Of a DNA stretch of 64,000 nt, positions 33,596 to 43,935 are shown in pieces. The notes under the pieces were generated by a model that was not told the origin of the DNA, ran no database searches, and saw nothing but the letters and a program-made list of their open reading frames with translations. The position numbers and the translations under genes were made by a program. Numbering within the stretch: position 1 is the first letter of the stretch; every line of letters begins with the position of its first letter. The DNA comes from Madurella fahalii. Its lineage: Eukaryota > Ascomycota > Sordariomycetes > Sordariales. The stretch covers positions 1,054,001 through 1,118,000 of the forward strand of contig CM056877.1 of NCBI GenBank assembly GCA_029876055.1, given 5' to 3'.

Positions 33596-35142
33596 TTATT
33601 CGTTATCCTTCTTAGGCGCGAATGTCTCCTGTCTAAAGGTGTGCCGTTGATTAGCAATCTCCATCCTCCCGAGAGAGAGAAATAACACTCACTCAATCTT
33701 GCCCACCCCTTTCAACCTTAAATACACATCCGTGCCCCAACCGTGCAGGCTCTGCACCGCAATGCCCCCGCCAAAGTACTCGGCGTACGCCCTGCTCAGT
33801 GGCAGCCCGTACCCCAGGCCAGCGATCGAACTAGACCCGCTACTCGCGGCAGAAATGACGCTCAGAGCGTCCTCGCCGCTCCAGCCCCCGGGCATGTCGT
33901 CGGCTGAGCCATTGAACGTGGTGAACGAGTAGCCCCAGATGTGGGGGAGTACCTCGGGGCCGATGCCCCCTCCGCGATCACGGATGCGGATCGTCACGCC
34001 GGGCGCGTTGTCGTCCAGCGGGGCGATGGCATCCCGGTCAAACGCGCCGCGGCTTTCCGTGGGGGCGCCGATGCGGACGTCTTTTTGTATGTGGGGTGGC
34101 TGCAACGGGGCGAGTCTGAGGTCGGGCGGTTCGGGCGCCACGGTGATGACCACGGGCTCGCGGTTCATGCCGTTCTCGACCGTCGCGCGGAAGGCGTTTT
34201 TGAGCAGCTCGGTGATGATGTACTCGAGGTGCATGGGGACAAAAGCGAAAGTGGTGTCGGGCTCGCCGTCAACAATCCACTGGGGCCGGACGCCGTAGTT
34301 GAGCTCGCAAATATCGGCTACGAACCCCCCGCACGAGTCGATGATAGAGGCGGGGCGCAGAGCAGTGTCGATGACGCCGATGTAGTTTGGGTGCTCCGGA
34401 CACGGCGTCGGGCTCGCGGCCGGGTCGAAGTGCGGGGTGCTGCTAAAGTGCAGGGCGATGTGCTGCTCGGCGACGAGGCGCGTGCCGATGCGGGCGCGCA
34501 GGTGCTCGTCTAGGAAGCGGGTTACCTCGGCGGCGGAGATGTACTTGCGGCACTCCAGGAAACCGCGGGCTAGGATGGGGATGGTGTCGGTATGTGTCTG
34601 TACGAGCTCGGCGAGCACTTCTGTGAAGCGAATTTCGTCATCGAGGTTGCTGATGGTGCGCCCTTGCCAGGGCAGGAGCGTCGATAGCGAGTGTTGGTAG
34701 TTGTTGTAGATCTTCCGGATGTTTGGGTTCGACACCACGACGTATGGGAGGTTCTGCAGCGCCTGGATCCGATGCGCTAGACGGATTGGGAGCAGAGAGA
34801 GCGTGAAGCGCGCTGATGACAAGAGGGCCTCGGCCGACAGTGGAGGGCGGCCGTGTCTGGCGAGGGCATGTTAGGAGGCACAGTTACCGGTCGCTGGGGG
34901 AAGCAGAGGCCTTACTTGACGAGATCCGCAAGACTCAGCGGGTGCAACGGCTGCTTTGCCAGCCAGGGAACGACACGGCCGGTTTCAGGAAGTGCAAACT
35001 TGGTATCGTCATCTTGCTGGTGCTGGGCAGCAGTGGCCTGTTTGAGATGTTGCAGTGTTGAGGACGTTCTCGGCCTGCCACAAAATTGAGGAACTGCCAT
35101 GAGGCGGCTCGACAACCGCAACGGCCTTGTGGTGAACGTCAT
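33596..35142 (-). CDS. Mitochondrial PDK/BCKDK-type protein kinase
   Basis: Phosphorylates and inactivates a mitochondrial 2-oxoacid dehydrogenase (pyruvate or branched-chain). The ATG at 35142 opens a basic, serine-rich presequence (MTFTTRPLRLSSRL). Exon 1 is 35142-34916, intron 34915-34857, exon 2 34856-33693. Then either a TGA at 33691-33689 ends the protein, or an intron 33692-33633 (GTGAGT, branch ctaat, TTTAG) joins a final exon 33632-33596; I prefer the spliced form, 475 residues. The GHKL-fold ATP site is clear: N box ELLKNAFRATVEN, G1 box DRGGGIG, and the G2 box around GLGYGLPLSRAYAEYFGG. The N-terminal helical bundle (RFTLSLLPIRLAHRI, GRTISNLDDEIRF) is also typical. Which dehydrogenase it targets cannot be told; the closest yeast analogue is probably Pkp2. 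Confidence 0.9.
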
Positions 35143-35492
35143 GTCGGCATCTTTGTGAGCGATGGATGCCGAGTTGAGGATGTCGAGCGAAGAATGTTTT
35201 GGGGCAATCAGATCATTCGCAAAGTGCAGGGGTCCGTCGTGGGCGGAATTACATATGCAGCCTCCCGTTTTTCTGTAGGATTGAACATCACAAACTGCTT
35301 TCGAAGACAGAGAGACGCGAGCGACAGGCGCGTTGGTAGGAGGAACAATCCTGTTGAATTGACATCGTCAAGGTCCTGCACTAGTTACGCCTATCGGGGC
35401 CGGGGCAGCCTGATAAGCCGCCGAAATCGCTGAACCAAGGCAGGTTGCCCCACAGCCATGCCCCGCTCTCCTAGACGTCCAACCTTGCTTCC
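35143..35492. other. Short spacer, no gene
   Basis: About 350 bases between the kinase start and the stop of the inhibitor-like gene; presumed kinase promoter. No motif stands out. Confidence 0.5.
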
Positions 35493-35876
35493 CTATTGCG
35501 TCTTAACTTCCGCATCCAACTCAACATCTTGAACATGCTCATGTCCTGCCAGGGCCTGAACAGAACCTTCGGGGTAAATGGCCCTGCGTGGGAACGGATC
35601 AGCTACGGTAACCGGCGGTAGCGCTCGCAGGGCGCCTTACTGGAATCCCTTGATCAGAGTGTACTCGTGGCCGATCTGGCCGCCTTGGTCCTTAACTTGC
35701 TGCTTCAGCCTGCGCTGTGTCAGCATATGCAAGGTAGATATAAATGACAAGGTCCCTTACGCCTGGACTTGCTCCTCGGTCGCATCCTCCTTGCAGGTCA
35801 CCTATGACGTCGAGGTCAGAATCGCCGGAGCGGAACGATAGCCATTGCTCCAGTCACGTACAATGTAGGAAGGCAT
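35493..35876 (-). CDS. Proteinase B inhibitor-like protein (inhibitor I9 domain)
   Basis: A small gene split over four short exons: 35876-35862, 35801-35761, 35709-35641 and 35583-35493, with introns of 60, 51 and 57 nt, all GT..AG. The product has 71 residues. It begins MPSYIVTCKEDATEEQVQ, continues through DQGGQIGHEYTLIKGF and ends VELDAEVKTQ, which is the layout of the stand-alone peptidase inhibitor I9 family: yeast Pbi2-like inhibitors of vacuolar subtilisin proteinase B, related to subtilisin propeptides. Every junction restores the frame and gives family-typical sequence, which is strong support even though no exon exceeds 91 nt. The likely site of action is the vacuole or cytosol. It lies directly upstream of the kinase gene on the same strand, with separate transcription assumed. 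Confidence 0.88.
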
Positions 35877-36654
35877 AGCTGTTTTGGATAGTGGTCGGTA
35901 ACGTTTGTTGCTCTGGTGGGTTGGATTGTTGGGTCGAAGAGCGACAGACTCGGCGGGGGGTTACTTATACATGTAGACCAGAGGAATCCGTAGCAGCTCT
36001 TCCAAGCGGGAGGCTTAGATTGAGTGACGCGACTGCCGAACGGGGCCACTTGGGAGGGGAAATACGTCACGCTCCCAGCGCTTAGCTCCCGCCATCAAAT
36101 CATGGTAACCGGTTGGGGGAGAAAGGGTTCAGCTGCCCGCTCGGATACGCTTATTTTCGGCTTCGATACGCCAACGTGGGACATCGTGCCCTCAACTACC
36201 GCGGGATGCGCTGAGGTATTGCCCACTTGTGCATTTGACGTGTTGGGCTTTCTACATCCCGCGTCACTACCAGAACGTTCCGTCTGCACAAGCTGACCAC
36301 GGAAGTCCCGAGACTCAGGCCATTGCTAGATGACGTACTTGCTGGTGACGGTTGCCATGCCACTTCCTTCCAAAACCACAGATCTGCGCGGTGTGGGAGA
36401 TCTAATGAAGAGACATCGAAAAACCCGAACCTCGAGTCCACAGTCAAACCGGGTCCGCGCCGTGACCGTCTAATACCAAACCCCGCCATGTCCATCACCT
36501 GCGGGACCCCACCACCCGGCTTATCGATAAGCTTATCGCTTATCGCCGCAGCCTGCCGCCCAGAAAATTCTCGAGCTCCGTGCAATGTGAATTGGAATTG
36601 GATTCGAGGCACGAGCCGGCTGCGACTCGACTGTGCGAGAAGAGAGGCGCAAAG
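35877..36654. other. Divergent intergenic region upstream of BMS1
   Basis: Promoter space between the inhibitor-like gene (minus) and BMS1 (plus). A tight GATA-site cluster lies at 36520-36545. No gene is seen. Confidence 0.55.
36520..36545. promoter_or_regulatory. Cluster of four GATA sites upstream of BMS1
   Basis: CTTATCGATAAG is a 12-base palindrome, followed at once by two further CTTATCG copies, giving four GATAAG-type cores in 26 bases. It lies about 110-135 bases upstream of the BMS1 ATG. GATA-type zinc finger regulators bind such cores in fungi; whether one acts here is inferred. Confidence 0.5.
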
Positions 36655-39600
36655 ATGGACGCGCAAAGCCACAAGCCGCATCGACAGTCCAAAAAATCAA
36701 AGGAAAAGAAGAAGCAGCACTCAGGAGGTTCGTAATGGTCCGCAAACTACGAGTCCCTAGTACGACCGCGCGCCTAACGCCGCGACTACAGGACCGAATC
36801 CGAAGGCTTTTGCGGTCTCCAATCCCGGCAAGCTCGCGAGGCAGGCGGCGCGCTCGCACGATGTAGGTCTAAAGTCGACTGAAACTTCTTCAACAAGTAC
36901 AACATACTAAAAACAGGGTCCTTCAAGATCAAAGAGAAGCGCCTTCACGTACCTCTCGTCGACCGCCTTCCCGATGAACCGCCTCCGAGACTCGTAACCA
37001 TAGTGGGACCGCCGGGAGTAGGCAAGACCACATTACTGTGTGTTGACATCTCCAGCGTATCTGTTGTGTTGCTATTCGACTTTGCTGACTGTCGAGACGC
37101 GAAACAGCAAGTCCCTGATCCGCCGATATGCGAAAGAGACCATCTCCGACCCCGTGGGGCCGATTACGGTCGTCACGTCGAAGAAGCAGAGGTTAACCTT
37201 CATCGAGTGCCCGAACGAGCTGGAGGCCATGGTCGACATCGCCAAAGTGGCCGATATCGTGCTGCTGATGATTGATGGGAACTACGGGTTCGAGATGGAG
37301 ACCATGGAGTTTCTCAACATCCTCGCCGCCACCGGTATGCCGGGCAATGTCTTTGGCATACTCACCCATCTCGACCTGTTCCGCAAACCGCAGGCTCTCA
37401 AGGATGCCAAGAAGAGATTAAAACACAGGTTGTGGAGTGAACTCTACCAAGGCGCTCACCTGTTCTACCTCTCTGGTGTTTTGAACGGCCGCTATCCCGA
37501 CCGCGAAATCCACAATCTCTCGCGCTTCCTCTCCGTCATGAAGAACCCTCGGCCGCTTGTCTGGAGAAATTCGCACCCATACACCATCATCGACAACTAC
37601 CGGGATGTTACCCACCCGACCAAGATCGAGGAAGATGAAAAGTGCGACCGCTCGATCGAGCTGTCCGGCTACCTCCGTGGCACCAACTTCGCCGCCCAGG
37701 GGCAGAGGGTACACATTGCCGGTCTAGGCGACTTCACAATAGCCAGCATGGAAGTGTTACCGGACCCGTGCCCGACTCCTGCCATGGAGCAGGCGATCGC
37801 AAAGGCTACTGGGAAGACGGGGAGGAGGCGTCTTGACGAGAAGGACAAGAAGTTGTGGGCGCCCATGGCCGATCGAAGCGGCTTGAAGATTACGGGGGAT
37901 CACATCGTCATCACTAGGGAGAAGGGCTTTGCGTTTGACAAGGATGCCGAGGGCGTTGAGCGTGGCGAGGGAGAGCAACTCATTGTTGATCTGCAAGGGG
38001 AGAGGAGGCTTCTCGGCCAAACCGACCAGGGCGTCAAGCTCTTCGCGAGCGGACAAGAGATCACAGAGGTGCCCGAAGAGGGCGACACCGGGAGGAAAAC
38101 CCAGAGAAAAGCGCGGTTCGCCGAGCGGGACGACTCTGACGAAGAGGAGGATCTGCCAGAGGACGAGGGCTTCGTCAGCGGGGACGAATCGGCCGAGTCC
38201 GACATTGAGGCAGAGTTCGATGAGAAGAAACTGGGTAAGATGTTTCGGAAACAAGACGACAAGGACCAGGACGAAGATATTGCCTTTGCCGACAGTGATT
38301 CCGATCTCGGCTCCCTGTCCGGCGAGGATGCATCGGACGACGGCCTCGACGACGATGAGGAAGATTTCGACTCGGGCGAGGAAGGAGCGGCTCTCAGATG
38401 GAAGGACAACATGATGGAACGAGCAAAAATGCTACACGAGAAGAGGCGGCCGTACCGGGCAGTGGATCTTGCAAGGTTTATGTATGACGAGAGCTTGACA
38501 GCAAAGCAAGCTCTTCAGAAATGGCGTGGCGAGGAGGACGAGGAGATGGAAGAAGACATTGAAGAGGACGACGATACCTTTTTCAAGAGAACAGGCAGGG
38601 ATGTCGAGGAGGATCTTGGTGAGGATCGATCGGTACCTCGGTTCGACTACGATGAGCTAGCTGCCAAGTGGTCAAATGAGGAGGCCGTCGAAGCGCTGCG
38701 GAGTAGATTCGCTACGGCCAACCTGCTCGACGAAGAAGGCGGGGACGAAGATGGCGATGACGACGGCGAAGATGGTTTTGGAGATGAGGATGAGGATGAC
38801 GAAGGCGACGGCGCTTTTGAGGATCTCGAAACCGGAGAGACCCATGGCCCTGACGAACCCGAGGAGGCTGGCAAGGCGGACAAAGCTGAGGCGAGCTTAG
38901 AAGCAGAACGAGAGAAGAATGCTCGTCGCAAGGAAGAACTCAAACTCCGTTTCGAGGAAGAGGATCGCGAGGGTTTCAAGAACGACAAGGCCATCGCCAG
39001 AAGAGAAGGCGGTGACCAAGAGTTTGGAGAGGATGAGTGGTACGACGCGCAAAAGGCCATGCTCCAGAAGCAGCTCGACATCAACAAGGCCGAGTTTGAG
39101 GAACTTGATGAGAGCCAGCGCACTGCCGTGGAGGGCTACCGTGCGGGAAAGTACGCCAAGTTGGTTATCGAAGGGGTCCCAGCCGAGTTCGTCAACAGGT
39201 TCCAGGCACGGCTGCCCATCATTGTCGGCGGTCTCTCGGCTACCGAGGACAGGTTTGGTTTTGTTCAGGTAAGAATCAAGAGGCATCGGTGGCACAAGAA
39301 GATCCGTAAGTTTTTCCCCTTGCCGAAACGTGAAAATCATATCTGGGTCGGGAATGCTGACGGTCGATGCAGTCAAGACTGGTGACCCCCTGATCTTCTC
39401 GCTCGGCTGGCGGAGGTTTCAATCTCTCCCCATCTATTCAATCTCGGATTCCCGGACGAGAAACAGAATGCTCAAGTACACCCCGGAGCATATGCACTGT
39501 TTCGGTACCTTTTACGGGCCCTTGATTGCGCCCAACACGGGTTTCTGTTGCTTCCAGTCTTTCTCCTCTTCCAACCCCGGTTTCCGAATTGCCGCGACGG

Positions 39601-40439
39601 GCACGGTCCTGAGTGTGGACGAGTCCACCGAGATTGTCAAGAAACTCAAGCTCGTGCGTCAATCCCTTTTCTACTTCCGCCGCCTCTATTTGCTAACCTG
39701 AGTACAGACCGGCACGCCGTACAAGATCTTCAAGAACACGGCCTTTATCAAAGATATGTTCAACTCAGCGCTGGAGATTGCCAAATTCGAAGGCGCCGCT
39801 ATCAAGACGGTCTCGGGAGTACGGGGTCAGATCAAGAGGGCGCTCGCCAAACCCGACGGGCACTTTCGCGCCACGTTCGAAGACAAAATCCTGCTCAGCG
39901 ACATTGTCTTCTTGCGGGCCTGGTACCCGATCAAGCCGCACCGCTTCTACAATCCAGCTACCAACCTGGTCGGGTGGCAGAGCATGCGGCTGACGGGCGA
40001 GATCCGGCGCGACGAGAACATGGCGACGCCGCAGCTCAAGAACAGCCAGTACCGCAAGATCGAGCGGCAGACGCGGCACTTCAACCCGCTCCGGGTGCCG
40101 CGCGCGCTGGCGGCCGAGCTACCGTTCAAGTCGCAGATTGTGCAGACCAAGCGGCAGAAGAAGGAGACGTACATGCAGAAGCGGGCGGTGGTGGTGCGCG
40201 GCGAGGAGAAGAAGGCGCGGGACCTGATGCAGAAGCTCACGACGATCCGGAAGGAGCAGGTGGCGAAGCGGAAGGCGAAGAAGGAGGAGAAGAGGGAGGA
40301 GTACAGGAAGAAGGTGGCCGAGATTGAGGAGCGGATGGAGAACAAGGAGAAGAGGGAGAATAAGGCTTACTGGGAGAGGGAGGGGAGGAAGCGGAAGCCG
40401 GGGGACGTCGAGGGCGGTGGGGGGAAGAGGAGGAAGTAG
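36655..40439 (+). CDS. BMS1: Ribosome biogenesis GTPase BMS1
   Basis: An essential nucleolar GTPase of the small-subunit processome, needed for 18S rRNA processing; it binds Rcl1. The exons are 36655-36727, 36792-36862, 36928-37037, 37108-39305, 39373-39653 and 39708-40439, giving 1154 residues, normal for BMS1. The conserved N-terminus reads NPKAFAVSNPGKLARQAARSHD, then IKEKRLHVPLVDRLP. The P-loop GPPGVGKTT starts at residue 75, followed by IECPNELEAMVDIAKVAD and GILTHLDLF. A long acidic middle part (about 38100-38850) precedes the conserved C-terminal domain (DPLIFSLGWRRFQ, YTPEHMHCFGTFYGP, LTGEIRRDEN), and the tail is lysine-rich. Exon 1 is very basic (KEKKKQHSG), fitting nucleolar import. 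The third intron splits the codon after the P-loop. Frames agree at all five junctions. Confidence 0.95.
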
Positions 40440-41221
40440 TGGTGACGGTATCGATATTTTGGTGGTCTGTTTTCTGGGTTTTGTATATCTAAGGATGGGA
40501 TGGGGTTAGGCAAGCTATACAAAATGCTTTTGCAGCAAGTCCGGTAAGATGGGTGGGTGTGTGTGTGTCTCGGGAGCTGCTATCTTCAGGACATATGGTC
40601 CATCTGAAGAACACCGCCCGCCATAGTCAAGACGAGTAATTCCATATCAGCAAGCAATCGACTGGCCAAGAGGAGCGATAGCAAAAAGAGTCTAGGCCGA
40701 CTCATGTAGAGTCCGTCGTTATCTTCGGGAGAAGCTCGAGGCCGAAGCTGGTGGTAGCAAAGGAAGTTGCCGTCCCTTGTCCGCACTGCTAAACAAAGGG
40801 AGGCTTTGTTCATTTCGGACAGGAGCCAGGACTGCAGGCAGAAGCCTCGCCGATCACTACGTAAACCTGACTATGCTGGTATGAATGGATGGTCGACAGA
40901 AAGGATAAGGATCACGGACCGGGTTCGGGCAGGTGTGGACTTTGCTGGTAATTGAGTCTTGACAATAATGTCATGATTGCGTTGATGATGGCTTCTAGGC
41001 TCTCATGGCTTCAAGAGAGGTTTTTGAGTTGGGAGGAAAGATTCTGTTGTGGTTTTGTCCGAAAACGCAGTGAAACCGAAAATTGTTAGTGTTATACTGC
41101 TGTGACGACATTCACGGAAACGTCAACCACGAACTTCAGATCAACCCACAGCCAAGTCGGACAATCCTGTCATCCGCGAATCTGATCTGCTGTAAAATCA
41201 AACACCGCTGATGGATTCAAA
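40440..41221. other. Intergenic, no supported gene
   Basis: About 0.8 kb between BMS1 and the radical SAM gene; the last part is presumed promoter. No domain-bearing frame, repeat or RNA gene is seen. Confidence 0.55.
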
Positions 41222-42325
41222 ATGCATGCGATGAGCTGGTTTCTGCGCAGGCGGCCTGCTCGGCCTGCATCTCTCAGACACTTGCAGTTCCAGAGCAGAC
41301 GCTCTCTACATCTCGCGCCGCCATTTCTCCTCGACGACTACACGCCACGATACATGCTACTAAGCTCGGTCGATGCAGCCAAGAAGCGCTCGGCTGCATA
41401 TACCCACCTCCGGAAGTGCAACCTTTGTCCGCGTCTCTGCGGCGTCAACCGCTTCGAGACGACGGGAATGTGCCTCATCGGCGACAAGGCCAAGGTGAAC
41501 GTCATCGCGCCGCACTTTGGCGAGGAGCCATGCGTCCAGGGCCACAACGGCAGCGGTTCCGTCTTCTTCAGCATGTGCAATCTCCGCTGTGTCTTTTGCC
41601 AGAACCATGACATTGCCCATCAGCGCAATGGCCAGGATCTGTCGCCCGAAGAGCTTGGGGACTGGTACATCAAACTGCAGGAGGTTGGCAACGTCCACAA
41701 CATCAACCTCATCACCCCGGAACACGTCGTCCCGCAGGTCGCGCTGAGCATCCTCCACGCCCGCGACAAAGGGCTGACGCTGCCCATCATTTACAACACG
41801 TCCGCCTACGACTCGCTCGCCTCACTCGAGCTGCTCGACGGGCTCGTAGACATTTATCTCCCGGACTTTAAGCTCTGGGAGCCCGCCAGTTCCAGGCGTC
41901 TCTTGAAGGCGGAGGATTATGCAGCCACGGCGCGCGAGAGCATCAAGGCCATGCACGCCCAAGTGGGCGATCTTTGCTTTACTGCAGACGGCATCGCCAA
42001 GAAGGGGCTCCTGGTGCGCCACCTTGTCATGCCGGGCTTCGAGGCCGAGAGCGCAGAGATCATGCGCTTTCTAGCGAACGAGGTGTCCAAAGACTGCTTC
42101 GTCAACATTATGGAGCAGTACCGCCCCGACGCCTATGTAGGCAAGCCAAAGAGCAGATCGAAGCGATCGGCTGACAATAAAGACGAGGGTGCGGGCGAGA
42201 GGCGGTATGCGGAAATCAATCGGGCAGTGACAGAAGAGGAGATCTCAGCAACAAGGAAGGCAGCAGAAGCGGCCGGCCTCTGGAGATTCTGTGATCCACC
42301 CAGGCACGAAGGCTTCAGTCTCTGA
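41222..42325 (+). CDS. PflX-like radical SAM protein
   Basis: An intronless 367-residue protein. The radical SAM cluster motif CNLRCVFC (Cys 119, 123 and 126) binds a [4Fe-4S] cluster and S-adenosylmethionine. An upstream cysteine motif, CNLCPRLCGVNR followed by GMC, is characteristic of the PflX/COG1313 group related to pyruvate formate-lyase activases. Further family features are NLITPEHVVPQVA, IYNTSAYDS and YLPDFKLW near the barrel strands, and LVMPG. The N-terminus is arginine-rich (MSWFLRRRPARP), which could be a mitochondrial presequence; an alternative ATG lies three codons downstream. No partner glycyl-radical enzyme lies in the window and the substrate is unknown. The family is widespread in bacteria and archaea and patchy in fungi, so an ancient transfer is possible but not shown. 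Confidence 0.88.
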   Translation: MHAMSWFLRRRPARPASLRHLQFQSRRSLHLAPPFLLDDYTPRYMLLSSVDAAKKRSAAYTHLRKCNLCPRLCGVNRFETTGMCLIGDKAKVNVIAPHFGEEPCVQGHNGSGSVFFSMCNLRCVFCQNHDIAHQRNGQDLSPEELGDWYIKLQEVGNVHNINLITPEHVVPQVALSILHARDKGLTLPIIYNTSAYDSLASLELLDGLVDIYLPDFKLWEPASSRRLLKAEDYAATARESIKAMHAQVGDLCFTADGIAKKGLLVRHLVMPGFEAESAEIMRFLANEVSKDCFVNIMEQYRPDAYVGKPKSRSKRSADNKDEGAGERRYAEINRAVTEEEISATRKAAEAAGLWRFCDPPRHEGFSL

Positions 42326-42455
42326 ACCGGCTCGCAGCGGCTTTATTCGCGGCCTAGACTGGTCGGCGAGCTATGATAAAGAGGCGGCTCGAGCTGGTAC
42401 CGTGCTAGATTCCTCTCTACCTTTGTTTTCCTAACTACGGCGCTTGCTTGTTGGG

Positions 42456-43733
42456 ATGCCACGCTGGGCACTTAATGATGTGTCTGTCGTTGCTCCAGAC
42501 CTGGCCACGAGGCTCAACTTGAGTTTCTATCCCGACTTGTTAGTCAGTCGCGGGCCTCAACACAGACAGTTCCAGCCCCGTGCTTCAGCTTCCATCGGCA
42601 TGCACTCGATCGGAACAGCAACCCTAGATGGGGAGATATCCCAGCCGGTGTCCCCAAGGACCGTCCTTCCGGAAAAGGCACTCTCTGGGGACCGTCTCAC
42701 CGCTGCCCAAAGCAATGAGCAAGGGACTAGGGAGGAAGTCCAGAGCGGACAGGCAAACATGACCAAGATCCGCCGCTCGCAGCACCCGCCACGCCTGAGG
42801 ACTAGTATATCCGCAGCCAGGTCCAGGGCCGCCAGCCAACATCATGTGGTTTCGCCAACAAGTAACCACATGATGGCGGTGCAGTTTCTTGACCCGCGGC
42901 CGCTGGAGGAACTGCACAACGAGCGCTCCTACCTCCTCTACAACCTCCAGAAGCAAGACGACAAGTCAAAACGACTATTCCAAAAGCTGGCCACTCTCGA
43001 CGCCCGGCTCTCGATGGCCAGGACGTCGTCCGAGGCGAAGAGGTGTCAGAGGGAAGCAGCGTCGATCAAGGCCAAGATTGCCGAGAGCACGCAGCAGGAG
43101 CAGCTGATGACGCTACGGCTCGGTGAACTCCATGTAGAGTTGCAGAACCGAGGTCGCTGGATGCAGGTCCATCAACTACCGTTGCCCCATCCGCCGCCTA
43201 GCATGGATTACATGGGGTATCCCCCCGTTCTGGGCAGCGGGGAGATGGTGGTGAGCCCCCACTCGGACAATTCTCGCAGCACGGCAGATTATTTCTCCTA
43301 CAGCTCGCCCTTGAGCCCGCTGTCACCCACCTTCATTCCCGCTGGAGGCGTCCCCTTTTCCGAAGACATCTGGTCCCGGGCATCTGGCACATCGGCGGGC
43401 AAAGAGACGGAGAATGGGTCCCTACCTCCAGAGTCTGTCGATGAGGCGGAAGAAACAAGTCAGTCGGGACCGGAGGCCGTAGGAGGAGAAAGAGACACAA
43501 TCACTGAGGAAGGACCGGAAAATGATTACGAAGTGACCAGATATGAGTCGGAGGCTGATGGGGATGCGCCAGAATGCGAGCACGCACACACATGGAGGGC
43601 TCGGCTGCGAAGGCTGTCGCTCCACTTCCCTACGTCTCCTAAAGCGAAGGATAGGCGAATGAGCGTGCCATATCTGAAAAATCTATGGCCCATGTCGCGG
43701 CGAGATAGCTTGCAGTCGTCAGCCGCCACATAA
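42456..43733 (+). CDS. Hypothetical coiled-coil protein
   Basis: Not recognised. A single open frame of 425 codons from the first ATG (42456); in-frame ATGs at 42600 and 42759 are alternatives. The product has a disordered, Ser/Arg-rich N-terminal third, then a predicted coiled coil of about 90 residues (from RPLEELHNERSYLL to LGELHVELQNRGRW) rich in Lys, Glu, Gln and Leu. A proline/serine-rich segment (YSSPLSPLSPTF), an acidic stretch (TEEGPENDYE) and a basic tail (RRMSVPYLKNLWPMSRRDS) with RRxS sites follow. Length, composition and lack of stops over 1.28 kb support a real gene. It could be a cytoskeletal or signalling scaffold, but nothing shows this. Confidence 0.6.
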   Translation: MPRWALNDVSVVAPDLATRLNLSFYPDLLVSRGPQHRQFQPRASASIGMHSIGTATLDGEISQPVSPRTVLPEKALSGDRLTAAQSNEQGTREEVQSGQANMTKIRRSQHPPRLRTSISAARSRAASQHHVVSPTSNHMMAVQFLDPRPLEELHNERSYLLYNLQKQDDKSKRLFQKLATLDARLSMARTSSEAKRCQREAASIKAKIAESTQQEQLMTLRLGELHVELQNRGRWMQVHQLPLPHPPPSMDYMGYPPVLGSGEMVVSPHSDNSRSTADYFSYSSPLSPLSPTFIPAGGVPFSEDIWSRASGTSAGKETENGSLPPESVDEAEETSQSGPEAVGGERDTITEEGPENDYEVTRYESEADGDAPECEHAHTWRARLRRLSLHFPTSPKAKDRRMSVPYLKNLWPMSRRDSLQSSAAT

Positions 43734-43873
43734 AGGTGGTTTCTGGATAGAACTGGGGTAAATAGATAGACGCATCGGCATGACTGCATTGGGTTCTCGA
43801 TTATTATCTTTCTGTTCAATAAGGAGTATCCGTGGGCTTGGAACTAGCCTGATCTATCCAACAACAAAGCCCG

Positions 43874-43930
43874 TCATCATCATCATCTTCTTCTTCTTCT
43901 TCCTCCTCTTCATGATCACCACCACCATCG
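43874..43930. repeat. ATC/TTC trinucleotide microsatellite
   Basis: ATC then TTC units in the short 3' spacer after the coiled-coil gene, next to the stop of the NECAP-like gene. Confidence 0.8.
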
Positions 43931-43935
43931 TCACA

